A DNA stretch of 56,655 nt from NCBI GenBank assembly GCA_900768875.1, contig CAAGEP010000014.1:1-56655 (forward strand), in the 5' to 3' direction. Source of the stretch: Alphaproteobacteria bacterium. Lineage in GTDB: Bacteria > Pseudomonadota > Alphaproteobacteria > CAAGCB01 > CAG-977. Under the pieces are notes generated by a model. It was given only the letters and a program-made list of their open reading frames with translations, did no database searches and was not told where the DNA came from. Both the position numbers and the translations under genes were made by a program. Positions 41,881-50,537 of this stretch are shown in pieces (the first letter of the stretch is position 1; each line of letters opens with the position of its first letter).

Positions 41881-43338
41881 TTATCCTTGCTCGAACAACG
41901 GATCGACGGCGGCGGCAATCAAATGAAACACTTGCGACGGCATCAACGCCAGATACAAAAACACAGCGCCCAGCAAAACGGCGGCGGCGCGCTCGCGTGT
42001 ACCCAAATCATCACCCGATGCGGGATTTTCCCCCGCTCCGCCAAACAAAAACCGGCTGAAGTGTTTGAAAAACGCGACATAAAGCAGCATTACCGCCGTT
42101 AATCCCAACGCGGCAAACACTTTGTTTTGAGCAAAGGCGGCTTGAAAAATCAAAAACTGTCCCGTAAAAGCCGGCATCGGCGGAAACGCCAGCAGAGCCA
42201 GACTTGACAGGAAAAACACCGCCCCCAGATACGGAAACACGGAAAGCACGCCGACAATGTTCTGAACATAGCCGACCCTTTGCCACAGCGCGCCGCACGC
42301 CAGCAGAAACGCCGCCATGGAAACGGCTTGCGCCGCCGACAAAAACAGCATGCCGCGCACCGATTCGGGTGTCAGGCAAAACAGTCCCAAAGCCAGCAAG
42401 CCCGTTTGCGTCAAATGGGCGAACCCCGCTATGGAACGGATATCGTCCTGCACATCCGCAACCAGAGCGCCGTATAATGCCGTCGCCAGCGCCCAACAGC
42501 ACAAATACGGCAGAGCGGGTTCGATTTCCGCGCCCGAAATGGGAATCACAAAACGAACGAAAGCATAGAAAATCAGTTTTGAATACACGCCCGAAATCAG
42601 CACGCCCGCGGCGGCGGGAGCTTCGGCCAGCGAATCCGTCAGCCAGAAATGGAACGGGAACAGCGGCGCTTTGAACGCCATCGCCCCCAAAAACAGCCCG
42701 AACACCAGCTTGCGGTAAAACGGCGTGAAAGCGGCGGCTTCGACAACATCGAAATCCGAAGACCCCGCTTGGTGATACAGAACAAACACTCCAGACAGCA
42801 AAAACACCGATCCGATAATCGCGAACAGTCCGAACCTGTACGGCGTTACCGCGCGCCGCTCCACACCCCACAAAGCTATCAGCAAAAACAGAGGAATGAC
42901 TGCGGCTTCAAACGCGGCGTAAAATAAAAACAAATCGCGGGCGCACACGGCGGCCAGCAGAAAGGATTCCGCCGTCAGCGTCAAAAACATGTATTCCCTC
43001 ATCATGGTTTTGACGGTTGTGCGGCTGATAAACACGGACAGCAACGTCAAAAACGAAATCAGCACGACAAAAAACAGCGTCAAAGCGTCCATACCGACGC
43101 GCATGCTGACTTTAAACGCAGGCATATCGACGAACACGGCGGAAAACACGTCCGTTTTATGTGCGCCGAAAAACGCCCACGCAATCAACGCCGTCAAAAA
43201 AGTGCATCCCGAAATCAGCATTGAAACGGCATAAGCGTTGCCCGCCGTCCGCTGTTCGTCGCCGCGGATGAACAGCAAAAACAACGCGCCCAGCAAAGGC
43301 ATCGCAAGCATGATGAAAATCAAGGAAAAGTGCGGCAT
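41881..43338 (-). CDS. nuoM: Complex I subunit NuoM, antiporter-like, with helix-12 Glu replaced by Gln
   Basis: A 485-residue antiporter-like membrane subunit. Glu144 (YAAFEAAVIPLFL) and the two channel lysines (AFKAPLFPFHFWLTDSLAEA, Lys223; VYSKLIFY, Lys254) are intact. The Glu of helix 12 (E. coli E407, in FVGEF) is Gln394 (FTGQF), in a gapless stretch. DIKR-type motif reads DIRS. It begins four bases after the nuoL stop. The first half-channels look functional but the periplasmic output residue is neutralised. Confidence 0.9.
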   Translation of the reverse strand: MPHFSLIFIMLAMPLLGALFLLFIRGDEQRTAGNAYAVSMLISGCTFLTALIAWAFFGAHKTDVFSAVFVDMPAFKVSMRVGMDALTLFFVVLISFLTLLSVFISRTTVKTMMREYMFLTLTAESFLLAAVCARDLFLFYAAFEAAVIPLFLLIALWGVERRAVTPYRFGLFAIIGSVFLLSGVFVLYHQAGSSDFDVVEAAAFTPFYRKLVFGLFLGAMAFKAPLFPFHFWLTDSLAEAPAAAGVLISGVYSKLIFYAFVRFVIPISGAEIEPALPYLCCWALATALYGALVADVQDDIRSIAGFAHLTQTGLLALGLFCLTPESVRGMLFLSAAQAVSMAAFLLACGALWQRVGYVQNIVGVLSVFPYLGAVFFLSSLALLAFPPMPAFTGQFLIFQAAFAQNKVFAALGLTAVMLLYVAFFKHFSRFLFGGAGENPASGDDLGTRERAAAVLLGAVFLYLALMPSQVFHLIAAAVDPLFEQG

Positions 43339-43342
43339 CCGT

Positions 43343-45136
43343 TTATCCTTTCATCCCGATTAAAGCGGCCGTCAGCAAAAACAGCCCGACTAACACCGCC
43401 GCGAAAAAAGAGGACAGCCGCCCGTTTTGCCGTTTCTGTATGTTTTGAGCCAGCCTTTGAACGGCGCGCGGGAATTTTTCCAGCCAGACTTCCGTTCCGA
43501 CGGAAAACCACAAAGCTCTTGCGAACGACAGACAGGGACGGACAATCAGCACTTGGTAAAGCGGAGCGAGCGACAGCATACCGGCAAAAGCTTCGGCTTT
43601 TTTCCCGAACGGCTGTTCATGTTTACACCGCTTGAAATACAATAATCCGAAGCATAATCCGCTGCATCCGACCAAAGACAAAGCCAAAACCGCCAACGCT
43701 TTGGAACGGGACAAGTCGTCCAAAACGAATTGTTCGAAAATCTTTTCCTGACACAAGGCCGCGATTAAAACGATTGCGACGGGAGCCAGCAATCCCGCGC
43801 CGACGGGACGCAATTCGTCAACGGCGGACAGCATCATTCTGCGCGGCGCGAAAAACACGTCGTACAACATCCGCGCAAACGCCCACGCCAGCCCGAACGA
43901 CAAAACGGCAAAGCCCGACGCGAAACCGAAATTGCCTTTGACATACAAAGCGGCGTACAAATCCTGCCACACGCCGAACGTGCCGATGGCGGGAAAACCG
44001 ACGCAACACAGGCTCAGCAGCCCCATAATCCAGAACAAAGCGGGCAAACGCGCGCTCAATCCCCCCATGCGGGTGATGTTTTCCTGCGCACGCAAAGCGT
44101 AAATAACCGTTCCTGCCGACAAAATCAGTCCCGACATCGGCAGCATCAATGCGATATAGGCGCAAAATCCCGCATCCCTGCCCGCCAAACCGAACACGGT
44201 CAGCACCAACCCGAACTGACTGGACAGCATCCCCGTCAAAACGTTTTTAAAGTCGTCGCGGCACAATGCGGCGGCAATACCCGACGCGGCGGTCAACACT
44301 CCGACGGCGCACAGCACAATCCGCACCGCTTTGAACCCCGCAAAAAAAGCATACGCGTTGTACAGCGCGTAAATGCCCAATCCGCCCAAAGCCGCCGTTG
44401 CGACAAAAGACAGCGCGGGAATACACATTTCCGCCGTTTCCGTCAGCGGCAAAGGCGATGCGAACAGCATCAGTTTGACGCTCAGCCCGACCAGAGCCAG
44501 CACGGCAAAAGCCATCGCCTGATCCGGCGTAAAAGAAACGCTGTCGACGGGAACGAAGGGCGGCACGAAAAAACTGCCCGTTTTGCTCATCAGAATGTAG
44601 AACGCGCAAAACAGCGGAATATCGCTTAAAACGTGACAGACAAAGAACCGATTTCCCGCTTGGCGCACGGATTGACGTTCAAAAAACAGCAGCAACAGCA
44701 AATAAGCGAACAAAACGGACAATTCCCACCCCGCGAAAAACTGAAAGAAATTGTCCGATCCGATGCAAGTTAAAACGCAAAACGCCAGCGCGCACAAAAA
44801 CATTGTATAGCGATTGATTTTTTCGGGCTGCAAATAGCTTTTGGCGAAAACCAGACTCAGCAAAGCGACAAACAGGACAAAGCTGGCCAGCACCAATTCC
44901 GTGCGCGTAAAGGAAAATCCCCATTCGTATTCAACGCCGTTCAGCGTCAAAAACGGCATGATTTTGCGGGCGTAAACCTTGCCTTGGAACACGTTTTTCA
45001 AGCTCATCGCCCCGACGCGCGCGAACGCTCCCGCCAAACAGGCGAACCCGATGGCGAACACGGGTGTTTTTCGCTTCAGACATGTTGCGAAAAACAAAAC
45101 GCAGGCGGCTATGACGGGTAAAAACAAAAAAAACAT
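43343..45136 (-). CDS. nuoL: Complex I subunit NuoL, degenerate antiporter-like subunit
   Basis: A 597-residue membrane subunit; canonical NuoL has a long lateral helix at the C-terminus, and a C-terminal extension is present here. Glu138 (GWELSVL) and Asp172 are kept, and Lys297 (DFKNVL, E. coli K305) is kept. The GKSAQxPLxxWLPDAM and ALIHAATMV signature is absent. With a constant offset of eight, E. coli H334, H338, K342 and K399 are Ala326, Leu330, Met334 and Gln391. A lysine (Lys221) may stand in for K229. The channel chemistry of this subunit is therefore largely lost. Confidence 0.85.
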   Translation of the reverse strand: MFFLFLPVIAACVLFFATCLKRKTPVFAIGFACLAGAFARVGAMSLKNVFQGKVYARKIMPFLTLNGVEYEWGFSFTRTELVLASFVLFVALLSLVFAKSYLQPEKINRYTMFLCALAFCVLTCIGSDNFFQFFAGWELSVLFAYLLLLLFFERQSVRQAGNRFFVCHVLSDIPLFCAFYILMSKTGSFFVPPFVPVDSVSFTPDQAMAFAVLALVGLSVKLMLFASPLPLTETAEMCIPALSFVATAALGGLGIYALYNAYAFFAGFKAVRIVLCAVGVLTAASGIAAALCRDDFKNVLTGMLSSQFGLVLTVFGLAGRDAGFCAYIALMLPMSGLILSAGTVIYALRAQENITRMGGLSARLPALFWIMGLLSLCCVGFPAIGTFGVWQDLYAALYVKGNFGFASGFAVLSFGLAWAFARMLYDVFFAPRRMMLSAVDELRPVGAGLLAPVAIVLIAALCQEKIFEQFVLDDLSRSKALAVLALSLVGCSGLCFGLLYFKRCKHEQPFGKKAEAFAGMLSLAPLYQVLIVRPCLSFARALWFSVGTEVWLEKFPRAVQRLAQNIQKRQNGRLSSFFAAVLVGLFLLTAALIGMKG

Positions 45137-45138
45137 TT

Positions 45139-45447
45139 TCAGCCTTTCATTTTGTCAATCCGCTGTGCGTCCAAATGCTTGTGCCTGCGGAAATACAGCA
45201 AAAACAGCGCCAGACAGGCAATCGTCTGAATCCCCGTCAGACAAGCGGTCAGAAAAACGAACAGCCGTCCCGCAGAATCGCCGTTCAGCGCGCCGCCTTG
45301 GGCGAAATTGAACACCGCCCCCAAAAACACGGTTTGCAAAGCCAAAACCTGCCGCATCAAGTCGCCTTTGTGCCGCACGGCTCCCCACAGTCCCAGCAGA
45401 ACCAAAACCGTTCCGACAGTCAAAATCACAAAAACGTCGTTTTTCAT
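45139..45447 (-). CDS. nuoK: Complex I subunit NuoK with both membrane glutamates replaced by glutamine
   Basis: A 102-residue protein with three membrane spans, the right length for NuoK (about 100), ending HLDAQRIDKMKG, which matches the family tail. E. coli E36 (GLEIM) is Gln38 (ALQTV) and E72 (AAAEAS) is Gln74 (TGIQTI); the 35-residue spacing between them is exactly conserved, so the alignment is secure. Both Glu residues belong to the central hydrophilic axis and are needed for coupling. The ATG overlaps the nuoJ stop (ATGA). Confidence 0.85.
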   Translation of the reverse strand: MKNDVFVILTVGTVLVLLGLWGAVRHKGDLMRQVLALQTVFLGAVFNFAQGGALNGDSAGRLFVFLTACLTGIQTIACLALFLLYFRRHKHLDAQRIDKMKG

Positions 45448-45926
45448 TTTGTTTTTTCCTCCGTCGCGGTCAGCGTCGCCAAACCGATCAAACCCGACAG
45501 CAAAACAGTCCCGATTACTGCGGCGCACAAACCGTAGCGTCCGTATTGCACTTCATCGAAAAACGCGGAATCCGCCGCTGCGACGTCCGCCGTCCGTCCC
45601 GTTTTAAGAAACAGCGCCACCGCTTGGATTCCCGTCAGCACCAAAAACAGCACCGATGTCTTTCCCGCCGCGGGGGGGACGCGTTTTTCCCCGTCCGCCC
45701 CGTCGAACACAATCAGCGCAAATATCAAAAAAGCCGCCAAAGACGCCGCCGACATAGACACCAAAGCGAACCCCGACAGCGGCGCGTTCAATCCGGCCAG
45801 AATGCCCGCAACGGCCATGACCGCCTGAATTTGAAAAAAAACGGCATACAACAGCGATTTCACGACAACCGACAAAAAAGCCGCCGTCACCAGCAATCCG
45901 GCGAAAACAGATATTTCTACGGACAT
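45444..45926 (-). CDS. nuoJ: Complex I subunit NuoJ, short and divergent
   Basis: A 160-residue membrane subunit, shorter than the usual 180-200. Hydrophobicity, the number of spans and the position between nuoI and nuoK identify it. Helix 3, which in NuoJ carries LEIIVYAGAIMVLFVFVVM with a coupling Tyr and a Glu, reads FALVSMSAASLAAFLIFAL here: the Tyr is Ser, the Glu Leu and the Gly Ala. The helix-3 pi-bulge chemistry of normal complex I is therefore missing. It overlaps nuoI by ten bases. Confidence 0.75.
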   Translation of the reverse strand: MSVEISVFAGLLVTAAFLSVVVKSLLYAVFFQIQAVMAVAGILAGLNAPLSGFALVSMSAASLAAFLIFALIVFDGADGEKRVPPAAGKTSVLFLVLTGIQAVALFLKTGRTADVAAADSAFFDEVQYGRYGLCAAVIGTVLLSGLIGLATLTATEEKTK

Positions 45927-46237
45927 TCTTTTCTTCCCTCCTCTACGGACAGAGCCCCTTTCGGACAAGCTTCCGCGCACAGAAAACACAGCGCGCATTT
46001 TTCGGCGTCAATCGTGAATTTTTCAACCTTCCACCCGCTTTCCGTTTTGACCGTCGAAATAAAAATCGCTTTGGCCGGACAAACGCGGGCGCACAGTTTG
46101 CAACCGACGCATTTTTCGGAATCGACCTGCGGCGGGGCGGCGTGACGGCTTTGCACGGACGGCAACCGCTGTTCCGCTCCCAAACCCGCAGCGTATTTCA
46201 AAACGATGCCCAGCGACTTTACAGTATCCCAAGCCAT
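45917..46237 (-). CDS. nuoI: Complex I subunit NuoI, truncated 2x[4Fe-4S] ferredoxin-like subunit
   Basis: A 106-residue protein; NuoI is usually 160-180. Both 4Fe-4S motifs are intact: CVGCKLCARVCP (Cys43, 46, 49, 53) for N6a and CALCFLCAEACP (Cys81, 84, 87, 91) for N6b. The C-terminal 50 or so residues that cover the peripheral arm are missing, and the N-terminal amphipathic helix is short. The ATG shares a base with the nuoH stop (TAATG). The clusters should still carry electrons from NuoG to NuoB. Confidence 0.85.
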   Translation of the reverse strand: MAWDTVKSLGIVLKYAAGLGAEQRLPSVQSRHAAPPQVDSEKCVGCKLCARVCPAKAIFISTVKTESGWKVEKFTIDAEKCALCFLCAEACPKGALSVEEGRKECP

Positions 46238-47175
46238 TACGCCCCCCTGCCGAAAAACACGACAACCGCCGCCGTAACAAGCGTCCACGCCGCCGCAAAC
46301 GGCAATGCGGCCGTAAAGCCGAGACGCATTGCGCGACCGGCCTTCAAATCGGGCAAAGCCCCTTGAATCAGCGTCAAAACAAACAGTACGGCCGCCGTTT
46401 TCAGCCCCCCCGAAACAAACGAATCCGCCCCGCCCAAAAACAAATAAACGCCGAATACCGCAAATACCGTCACCAGTACGGTTTCCGCCATTTTAAACAA
46501 TTCTTCCCCCATTCCGCCGTATTCGGCGTACACGCCCGAAGCCAATCCCCGCGCCGCTTTCGGCGAATTGAACGGAGACTGTACGACCAGTGCCGCCACG
46601 CACACCAAATACAGCACGAACAACGGAAAATGCGGCACAACAAACCACAAATTCCGCTGAGCTTCCGCAATTTCGGAAATATCAGCCGATCCTGCGGATA
46701 TCAATACCGGCGCGACGGCAAAACACAGAACGGCTTGCGCAGGCAAAGCTTGCGCCGTCATTCTGACTGCTCCGAAAAAAGCGAACCCCGATCCGCTGGC
46801 CCATGCGCCCGCCAAAACGGCATATTCCGCAAAAATTCCCGCCAGCAGCGGATACACGGCGGAAAACGGCGAAGGAAAATCCTTTCCGCCGCAAAACGGC
46901 AGTAAAAATCCGAAAAACAATGCCGTCGCCAACGCGAAAACGGGAGAAAGCACATACACGGTTTTTTGCGCTTTTTCGGGAATCCACACCTCTTTGAACA
47001 ACGCCTTGACGGGTTCCGCGGCAAAAGCCGTCAAACCGCGCGGCGGACGCATTTGTATTCGCGCAATCAAATGTTCCTGACAAAAACGGATACCCCACGC
47101 AACAACCAGTGCTTGCGCCGCAAACACCGCCGCTTTTTCCAACAGGTCAACCACCGCAACGAAATCCGACAACAC
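46237..47175 (-). CDS. nuoH: Complex I subunit NuoH with lost acidic signature
   Basis: A 312-residue, eight-span membrane subunit that normally forms the quinone tunnel and the start of the E-channel. Gapless alignment with E. coli (constant offset ten) shows E157 as Gln147 (TAQALPAQA for AAQMISYEV), D213 as Asn203, E216 as Lys206, E218 as Ala208 and E220 as Gly210; AETNRPPFDLPEAESEL reads ALVVQSPFNSPKAARGL. The Glu of VEY (E228) is kept as Glu218. It starts with GTG one base after the nuoG stop. This replaces the family signature for quinone-coupled proton transfer. Confidence 0.88.
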   Translation of the reverse strand: MLSDFVAVVDLLEKAAVFAAQALVVAWGIRFCQEHLIARIQMRPPRGLTAFAAEPVKALFKEVWIPEKAQKTVYVLSPVFALATALFFGFLLPFCGGKDFPSPFSAVYPLLAGIFAEYAVLAGAWASGSGFAFFGAVRMTAQALPAQAVLCFAVAPVLISAGSADISEIAEAQRNLWFVVPHFPLFVLYLVCVAALVVQSPFNSPKAARGLASGVYAEYGGMGEELFKMAETVLVTVFAVFGVYLFLGGADSFVSGGLKTAAVLFVLTLIQGALPDLKAGRAMRLGFTAALPFAAAWTLVTAAVVVFFGRGA

Positions 47176-47176
47176 G

Positions 47177-48829
47177 CTATCCCTGCCTTTCCCGCCTGAG
47201 TGCCCGCATTCGCGCCGAGTTTTTAAAGATTTCGTCGGGTTTGAACTCCGGGATGTTCACCAAATCCTGTAAAATGTCGCCCGCTTCCCCGAAAGGAGCG
47301 TCTTCGGCGGCGCACAATTCGCCCCGTTTGTAAAACGGCATGCCTACCCCCGCCAAGTAATCGCGCACCGCAGTCAAATCATCGTACGGCAAAGGCATTT
47401 TCGCCGTGTATTCCGACAAAGCGCGCAGAATTTTCCAGTCTTCCCGCGCTTGTCCGAACGGCGGCAAAGCGGGAGCCGTCGATTTCGCAATCCCCTGCGC
47501 ATCGACATACGTCGCGTGTTTTTCCGTCGGTGCGACACCGGGGAAAATCACATCCGCCGCCCGCGCGGCGCGTGAAGCGTAAAACCCTTGATATACGACA
47601 AAAGCGCCGCCCAAATCCGCTTTCGACACCGAATCGTCGTTCAGCACATATACAAAATCGAATTTGTTTTCCCGAATTTCGGATCGAATCGGTGTTTCGC
47701 AAATCAATCCCAACTCGCCCGCTCCAACCAGCGCCGCGCTGTCCGCCGCAAAGTTGTAGCCGTTCCAATCGTCGCGGATGACGTTTTTTTGTTTGCAGAA
47801 ACGGTAAATCAAATCAAAAGCCGCCGCCGCGTCCGCCCGTTCGGCAATCCCCGCGCCGACAATCAGCATCGGATTTTTCGCCGTATCAAACAGCGTTTCC
47901 GATTCAAGCGCGCTCAAGTCCGTTATTTCCTTTTTGGGCATCGGATTTTGCCGAATCCAAAAATCGACCGCCGGCAAAACGGTTTGCAAATCAACCCCGA
48001 TTGTCAGCAAAGCGTCGGCTTCCTTGATTCGGGAAAACGGCGTGTTGAACAGATGAAACTGGCGGCTGTTTTTATCGACGTATTCCGCACCCGCTCGCGC
48101 TTCAATCGCTTTCGACCCGAATTCGGCCAACAAATCGCGCAACGCCAGCATGCTTTCGCAATCGGCGTATTTTCCGATTAAAGCCGCAGCTTTCGCTCCG
48201 TTGTCCAGTCGTTCCGCCACCGTTCTGAAAGCTTCGTCCCACGAACATTCCTTTAATATCCCGTCAACACGTTTGTACGGCCTGTCCAAACGGTTGACGC
48301 GCAAACCGTCGAACGAAAAGCGGGCTTTGTCCGAAACCGGTTCGCCGCCCGCGGGGACAATCCGGACGATTTCCCCGCGATAGGTTTCGATTTTCACGGA
48401 CGCCAACACGCAATCGGTTGTGTCAATGCTTTGCACCGCTTCGGTTTCCCAAGTTCTGACCAGTTTTTTTTGCGTTTTGTCGGTCAATGCCGCCGCGGGA
48501 CAAATGTCAATCAGCGTTCCCGACAACGGCGACATTACAGGCTTTGAAATCGGCAGAGTTTCGGCTTCTTCGCCCAAAGACCGCACAAATTCCGCGCATC
48601 GTCCGCAGCGGATGCAGCGTTCGGGATGCCGCTCTATCAGCAAACCCAAATCGAAATTTTCCCCATCGGCGGACAATGTTTTGATTTTCGGCTGCCAGCG
48701 CGCGCACAATTTTTGAATCTCGCACGCCCCCGCTTTGGGGCAAAGCAGACAATCGACGCTGTGCCGCTTTAACAAATCGGACAGCTGTTCCCGCGGATTG
48801 GAATCCATGTCGATTAAGGGTTTGCTCAT
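47177..48829 (-). CDS. nuoG: Complex I subunit NuoG lacking the N-terminal 2Fe-2S domain
   Basis: A 550-residue protein; NuoG is normally about 690 or more. The first 80 residues of NuoG, the plant-type ferredoxin domain with cluster N1b, are absent: the protein starts just before cluster N5 (HSVDCLLCPKAGAC: His23, Cys27, 30, 36). Cluster N4 ligands are intact (CIRCGRC, Cys72, 75, 78; Cys110). A molybdopterin-oxidoreductase-like domain follows. The start overlaps the nuoD stop (ATGA), so no coding space is left for the missing domain or for nuoE and nuoF, which normally lie here. Confidence 0.9.
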   Translation of the reverse strand: MSKPLIDMDSNPREQLSDLLKRHSVDCLLCPKAGACEIQKLCARWQPKIKTLSADGENFDLGLLIERHPERCIRCGRCAEFVRSLGEEAETLPISKPVMSPLSGTLIDICPAAALTDKTQKKLVRTWETEAVQSIDTTDCVLASVKIETYRGEIVRIVPAGGEPVSDKARFSFDGLRVNRLDRPYKRVDGILKECSWDEAFRTVAERLDNGAKAAALIGKYADCESMLALRDLLAEFGSKAIEARAGAEYVDKNSRQFHLFNTPFSRIKEADALLTIGVDLQTVLPAVDFWIRQNPMPKKEITDLSALESETLFDTAKNPMLIVGAGIAERADAAAAFDLIYRFCKQKNVIRDDWNGYNFAADSAALVGAGELGLICETPIRSEIRENKFDFVYVLNDDSVSKADLGGAFVVYQGFYASRAARAADVIFPGVAPTEKHATYVDAQGIAKSTAPALPPFGQAREDWKILRALSEYTAKMPLPYDDLTAVRDYLAGVGMPFYKRGELCAAEDAPFGEAGDILQDLVNIPEFKPDEIFKNSARMRALRRERQG

Positions 48830-49974
48830 CGGTCGACCTCCGTCATCACAACTCCCAAAGACGACACAATCGTGCGCACGTCCAGCAAATCCGCTCCGAC
48901 GGCGATTTTCGACAACGCCTGCATTACCGGAAATCCCGCCGAACGGAAATGACAGCGGTAAGGCGTCGGCGTGCCGTCGCCGACCAGATATACCCCCGAT
49001 TCCCCGAACGGTGTTTCAACCGCAGCATAAACTTCCCCCTTGGGCAAAGGCAGACCGTGAACCATTGTTTCAAAATGCGTGCTCAGTCCTGTCAGCGTCG
49101 CGGTTTCCGACGGCTTGAAAGCGTTGCTTTCCCCTGCCGAAAATTGCGGAATCAAGCGGCGAATTATATCCAAAGACTGATAAATTTCATTGATTCTGAC
49201 TTTAAAGCGGGCATAGCAATCCCCGTCTTTTTGAACCGAAACATCCGGTCTGACGTCGCTATAAGCGTCATACGGATCGTCAACGCGCACATCGCGCTTG
49301 ACGCCGCTGGCTCTTGCATTGCAGCCCGTCAGTCCTGCGGATACCGCTTCGTTCGGACCGATAGTGCCGACGCCGCACGTTCTGGAACGGAAAATACCGT
49401 TGTCAATCAGCCGCTTCAGCTCATCCAGCACAGGCAAAACCCCGTCCGTCGCCCACGCGGTTATTTTCGACGCGAATCCGTCCGCCAAATCATGCGCCAC
49501 GCCGCCCGCACGGAAATAGGTGCAAAACGGCGTTTGAACGATGTCTTTCAGCAAAGCGTCAATTCTTTGGCACGCTTTGGCGGCAATCGCCCCCGCCGCC
49601 GTGTTGCCCGTATCCCGCGCCAGATTCCCCGTCATGGTCAAACCGGCCGCAACGCGCGCCACTTCGCTTAACAGCGTGCGAATCTGTCCGGCACGTTTGG
49701 GAACTTCGATTCCCGCCAATTTTTCCGCCGCCAAAACAAAAGCGTATCCGCCCGCAAAAGGAACGCCGCGGCAAAGCTTGTCGCACCACACCAAAGCCTG
49801 CGTCGTGTTGACGCCTTCCAAAATTTTTTCGATGCCGCGGTGTGAAAAGCCCACGTTTGCATCCAGCCGCACCACTTTTTCCCCGTCCAGCTGAGCAACC
49901 AAACGGCAAATCCCCATTCCCGTCGCCGGCTCGGGAGCGATATTGACAAAAGAACCGTCCGCTATGTCCGTCAT
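48826..49974 (-). CDS. nuoD: Complex I subunit NuoD with altered quinone site
   Basis: A 382-residue subunit of the peripheral arm. Family landmarks are clear: AAEKLAGIEVPKRAGQIR, GLTGCNARASGVKRDVR, KVRINEIYQSLDII, LPLPKGEVYAAVETPFGE, and the terminal TEVDR. The two residues that bind the quinone head, His38 and Tyr87 in T. thermophilus, are Met20 (PEPATGMGI) and Arg69 (CDKLCRG), with the 49-residue spacing exactly kept. No [NiFe] hydrogenase CxxC pairs are present, so it is not a hydrogenase subunit. It begins at the nuoC stop (TAATG). Confidence 0.92.
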   Translation of the reverse strand: MTDIADGSFVNIAPEPATGMGICRLVAQLDGEKVVRLDANVGFSHRGIEKILEGVNTTQALVWCDKLCRGVPFAGGYAFVLAAEKLAGIEVPKRAGQIRTLLSEVARVAAGLTMTGNLARDTGNTAAGAIAAKACQRIDALLKDIVQTPFCTYFRAGGVAHDLADGFASKITAWATDGVLPVLDELKRLIDNGIFRSRTCGVGTIGPNEAVSAGLTGCNARASGVKRDVRVDDPYDAYSDVRPDVSVQKDGDCYARFKVRINEIYQSLDIIRRLIPQFSAGESNAFKPSETATLTGLSTHFETMVHGLPLPKGEVYAAVETPFGESGVYLVGDGTPTPYRCHFRSAGFPVMQALSKIAVGADLLDVRTIVSSLGVVMTEVDR

Positions 49975-50537
49975 TACTCTTCTCCCGCCAGATTTACGGC
50001 AATCAAATTTTTTTGCGGTTCGGGACGTTTTTCCTCCAACACGAAACGCCCCTTGCTCTCATCATACAGCAGCCTGTCCCTGCCCGCCGTCGGAAAGTCT
50101 TTGGTCAGCGGAAATCCCGCCAACGCGTCATCCGTCAGCAAACGCCGCAAGTCGGGATGATTTTCAAATGAAACGCCGAACATTTCACGGATTTCGCGCT
50201 CATACCAAGCAGCGTTCGGAAACACGGCGCAAAGCGATGAAACCGCAACATCCCGCGCCGTTTGCACTTTCAAACGGATTCTGCGATTCGGCATCGGAGC
50301 CGCCAAATGGTAAACCAGCGCAAACTCTTCGGCGTTTTCGGGATAATGCACCGCCGTTATATCGGTCAGCTGCGTAAAACGGCAGGCCGCATCATCGCGC
50401 AAAAAAGCCGCCACACGCACCAACGCCGCGCGCAAAACGGTCAAAGACAAACAATTAAACGACACCGCGCGTTCAACAATGTCCTGTTTTGCAAAATGCA
50501 GAGAAACGTATTGTCCGAAGTCTTGCGGGCTTTCCAT
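49974..50537 (-). CDS. nuoC: Complex I subunit NuoC
   Basis: A 187-residue peripheral-arm subunit. It carries RFTQLTDITAVHYPENAEEF, the helix-turn FPNAAWYEREIREMFGVSFE, NHPDLRRLLTDD and PLTKDFP, all standard. The family Tyr/Arg in the last motif is R-D-R. This subunit carries no cofactor and bridges NuoD and NuoI. It is separate from NuoD, as in most Alphaproteobacteria. The sequence is close to normal, unlike the membrane subunits, which suggests that the peripheral assembly surface is under selection. Confidence 0.93.
   Translation of the reverse strand: MESPQDFGQYVSLHFAKQDIVERAVSFNCLSLTVLRAALVRVAAFLRDDAACRFTQLTDITAVHYPENAEEFALVYHLAAPMPNRRIRLKVQTARDVAVSSLCAVFPNAAWYEREIREMFGVSFENHPDLRRLLTDDALAGFPLTKDFPTAGRDRLLYDESKGRFVLEEKRPEPQKNLIAVNLAGEE

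Noticed and set aside
48826..49974. NuoD as a [NiFe]-hydrogenase large subunit
   Set aside because: A C-x3-C occurs near position 64-68, but the hydrogenase CxxC pairs are not present at either end and the C-terminus is the normal NuoD TEVDR.
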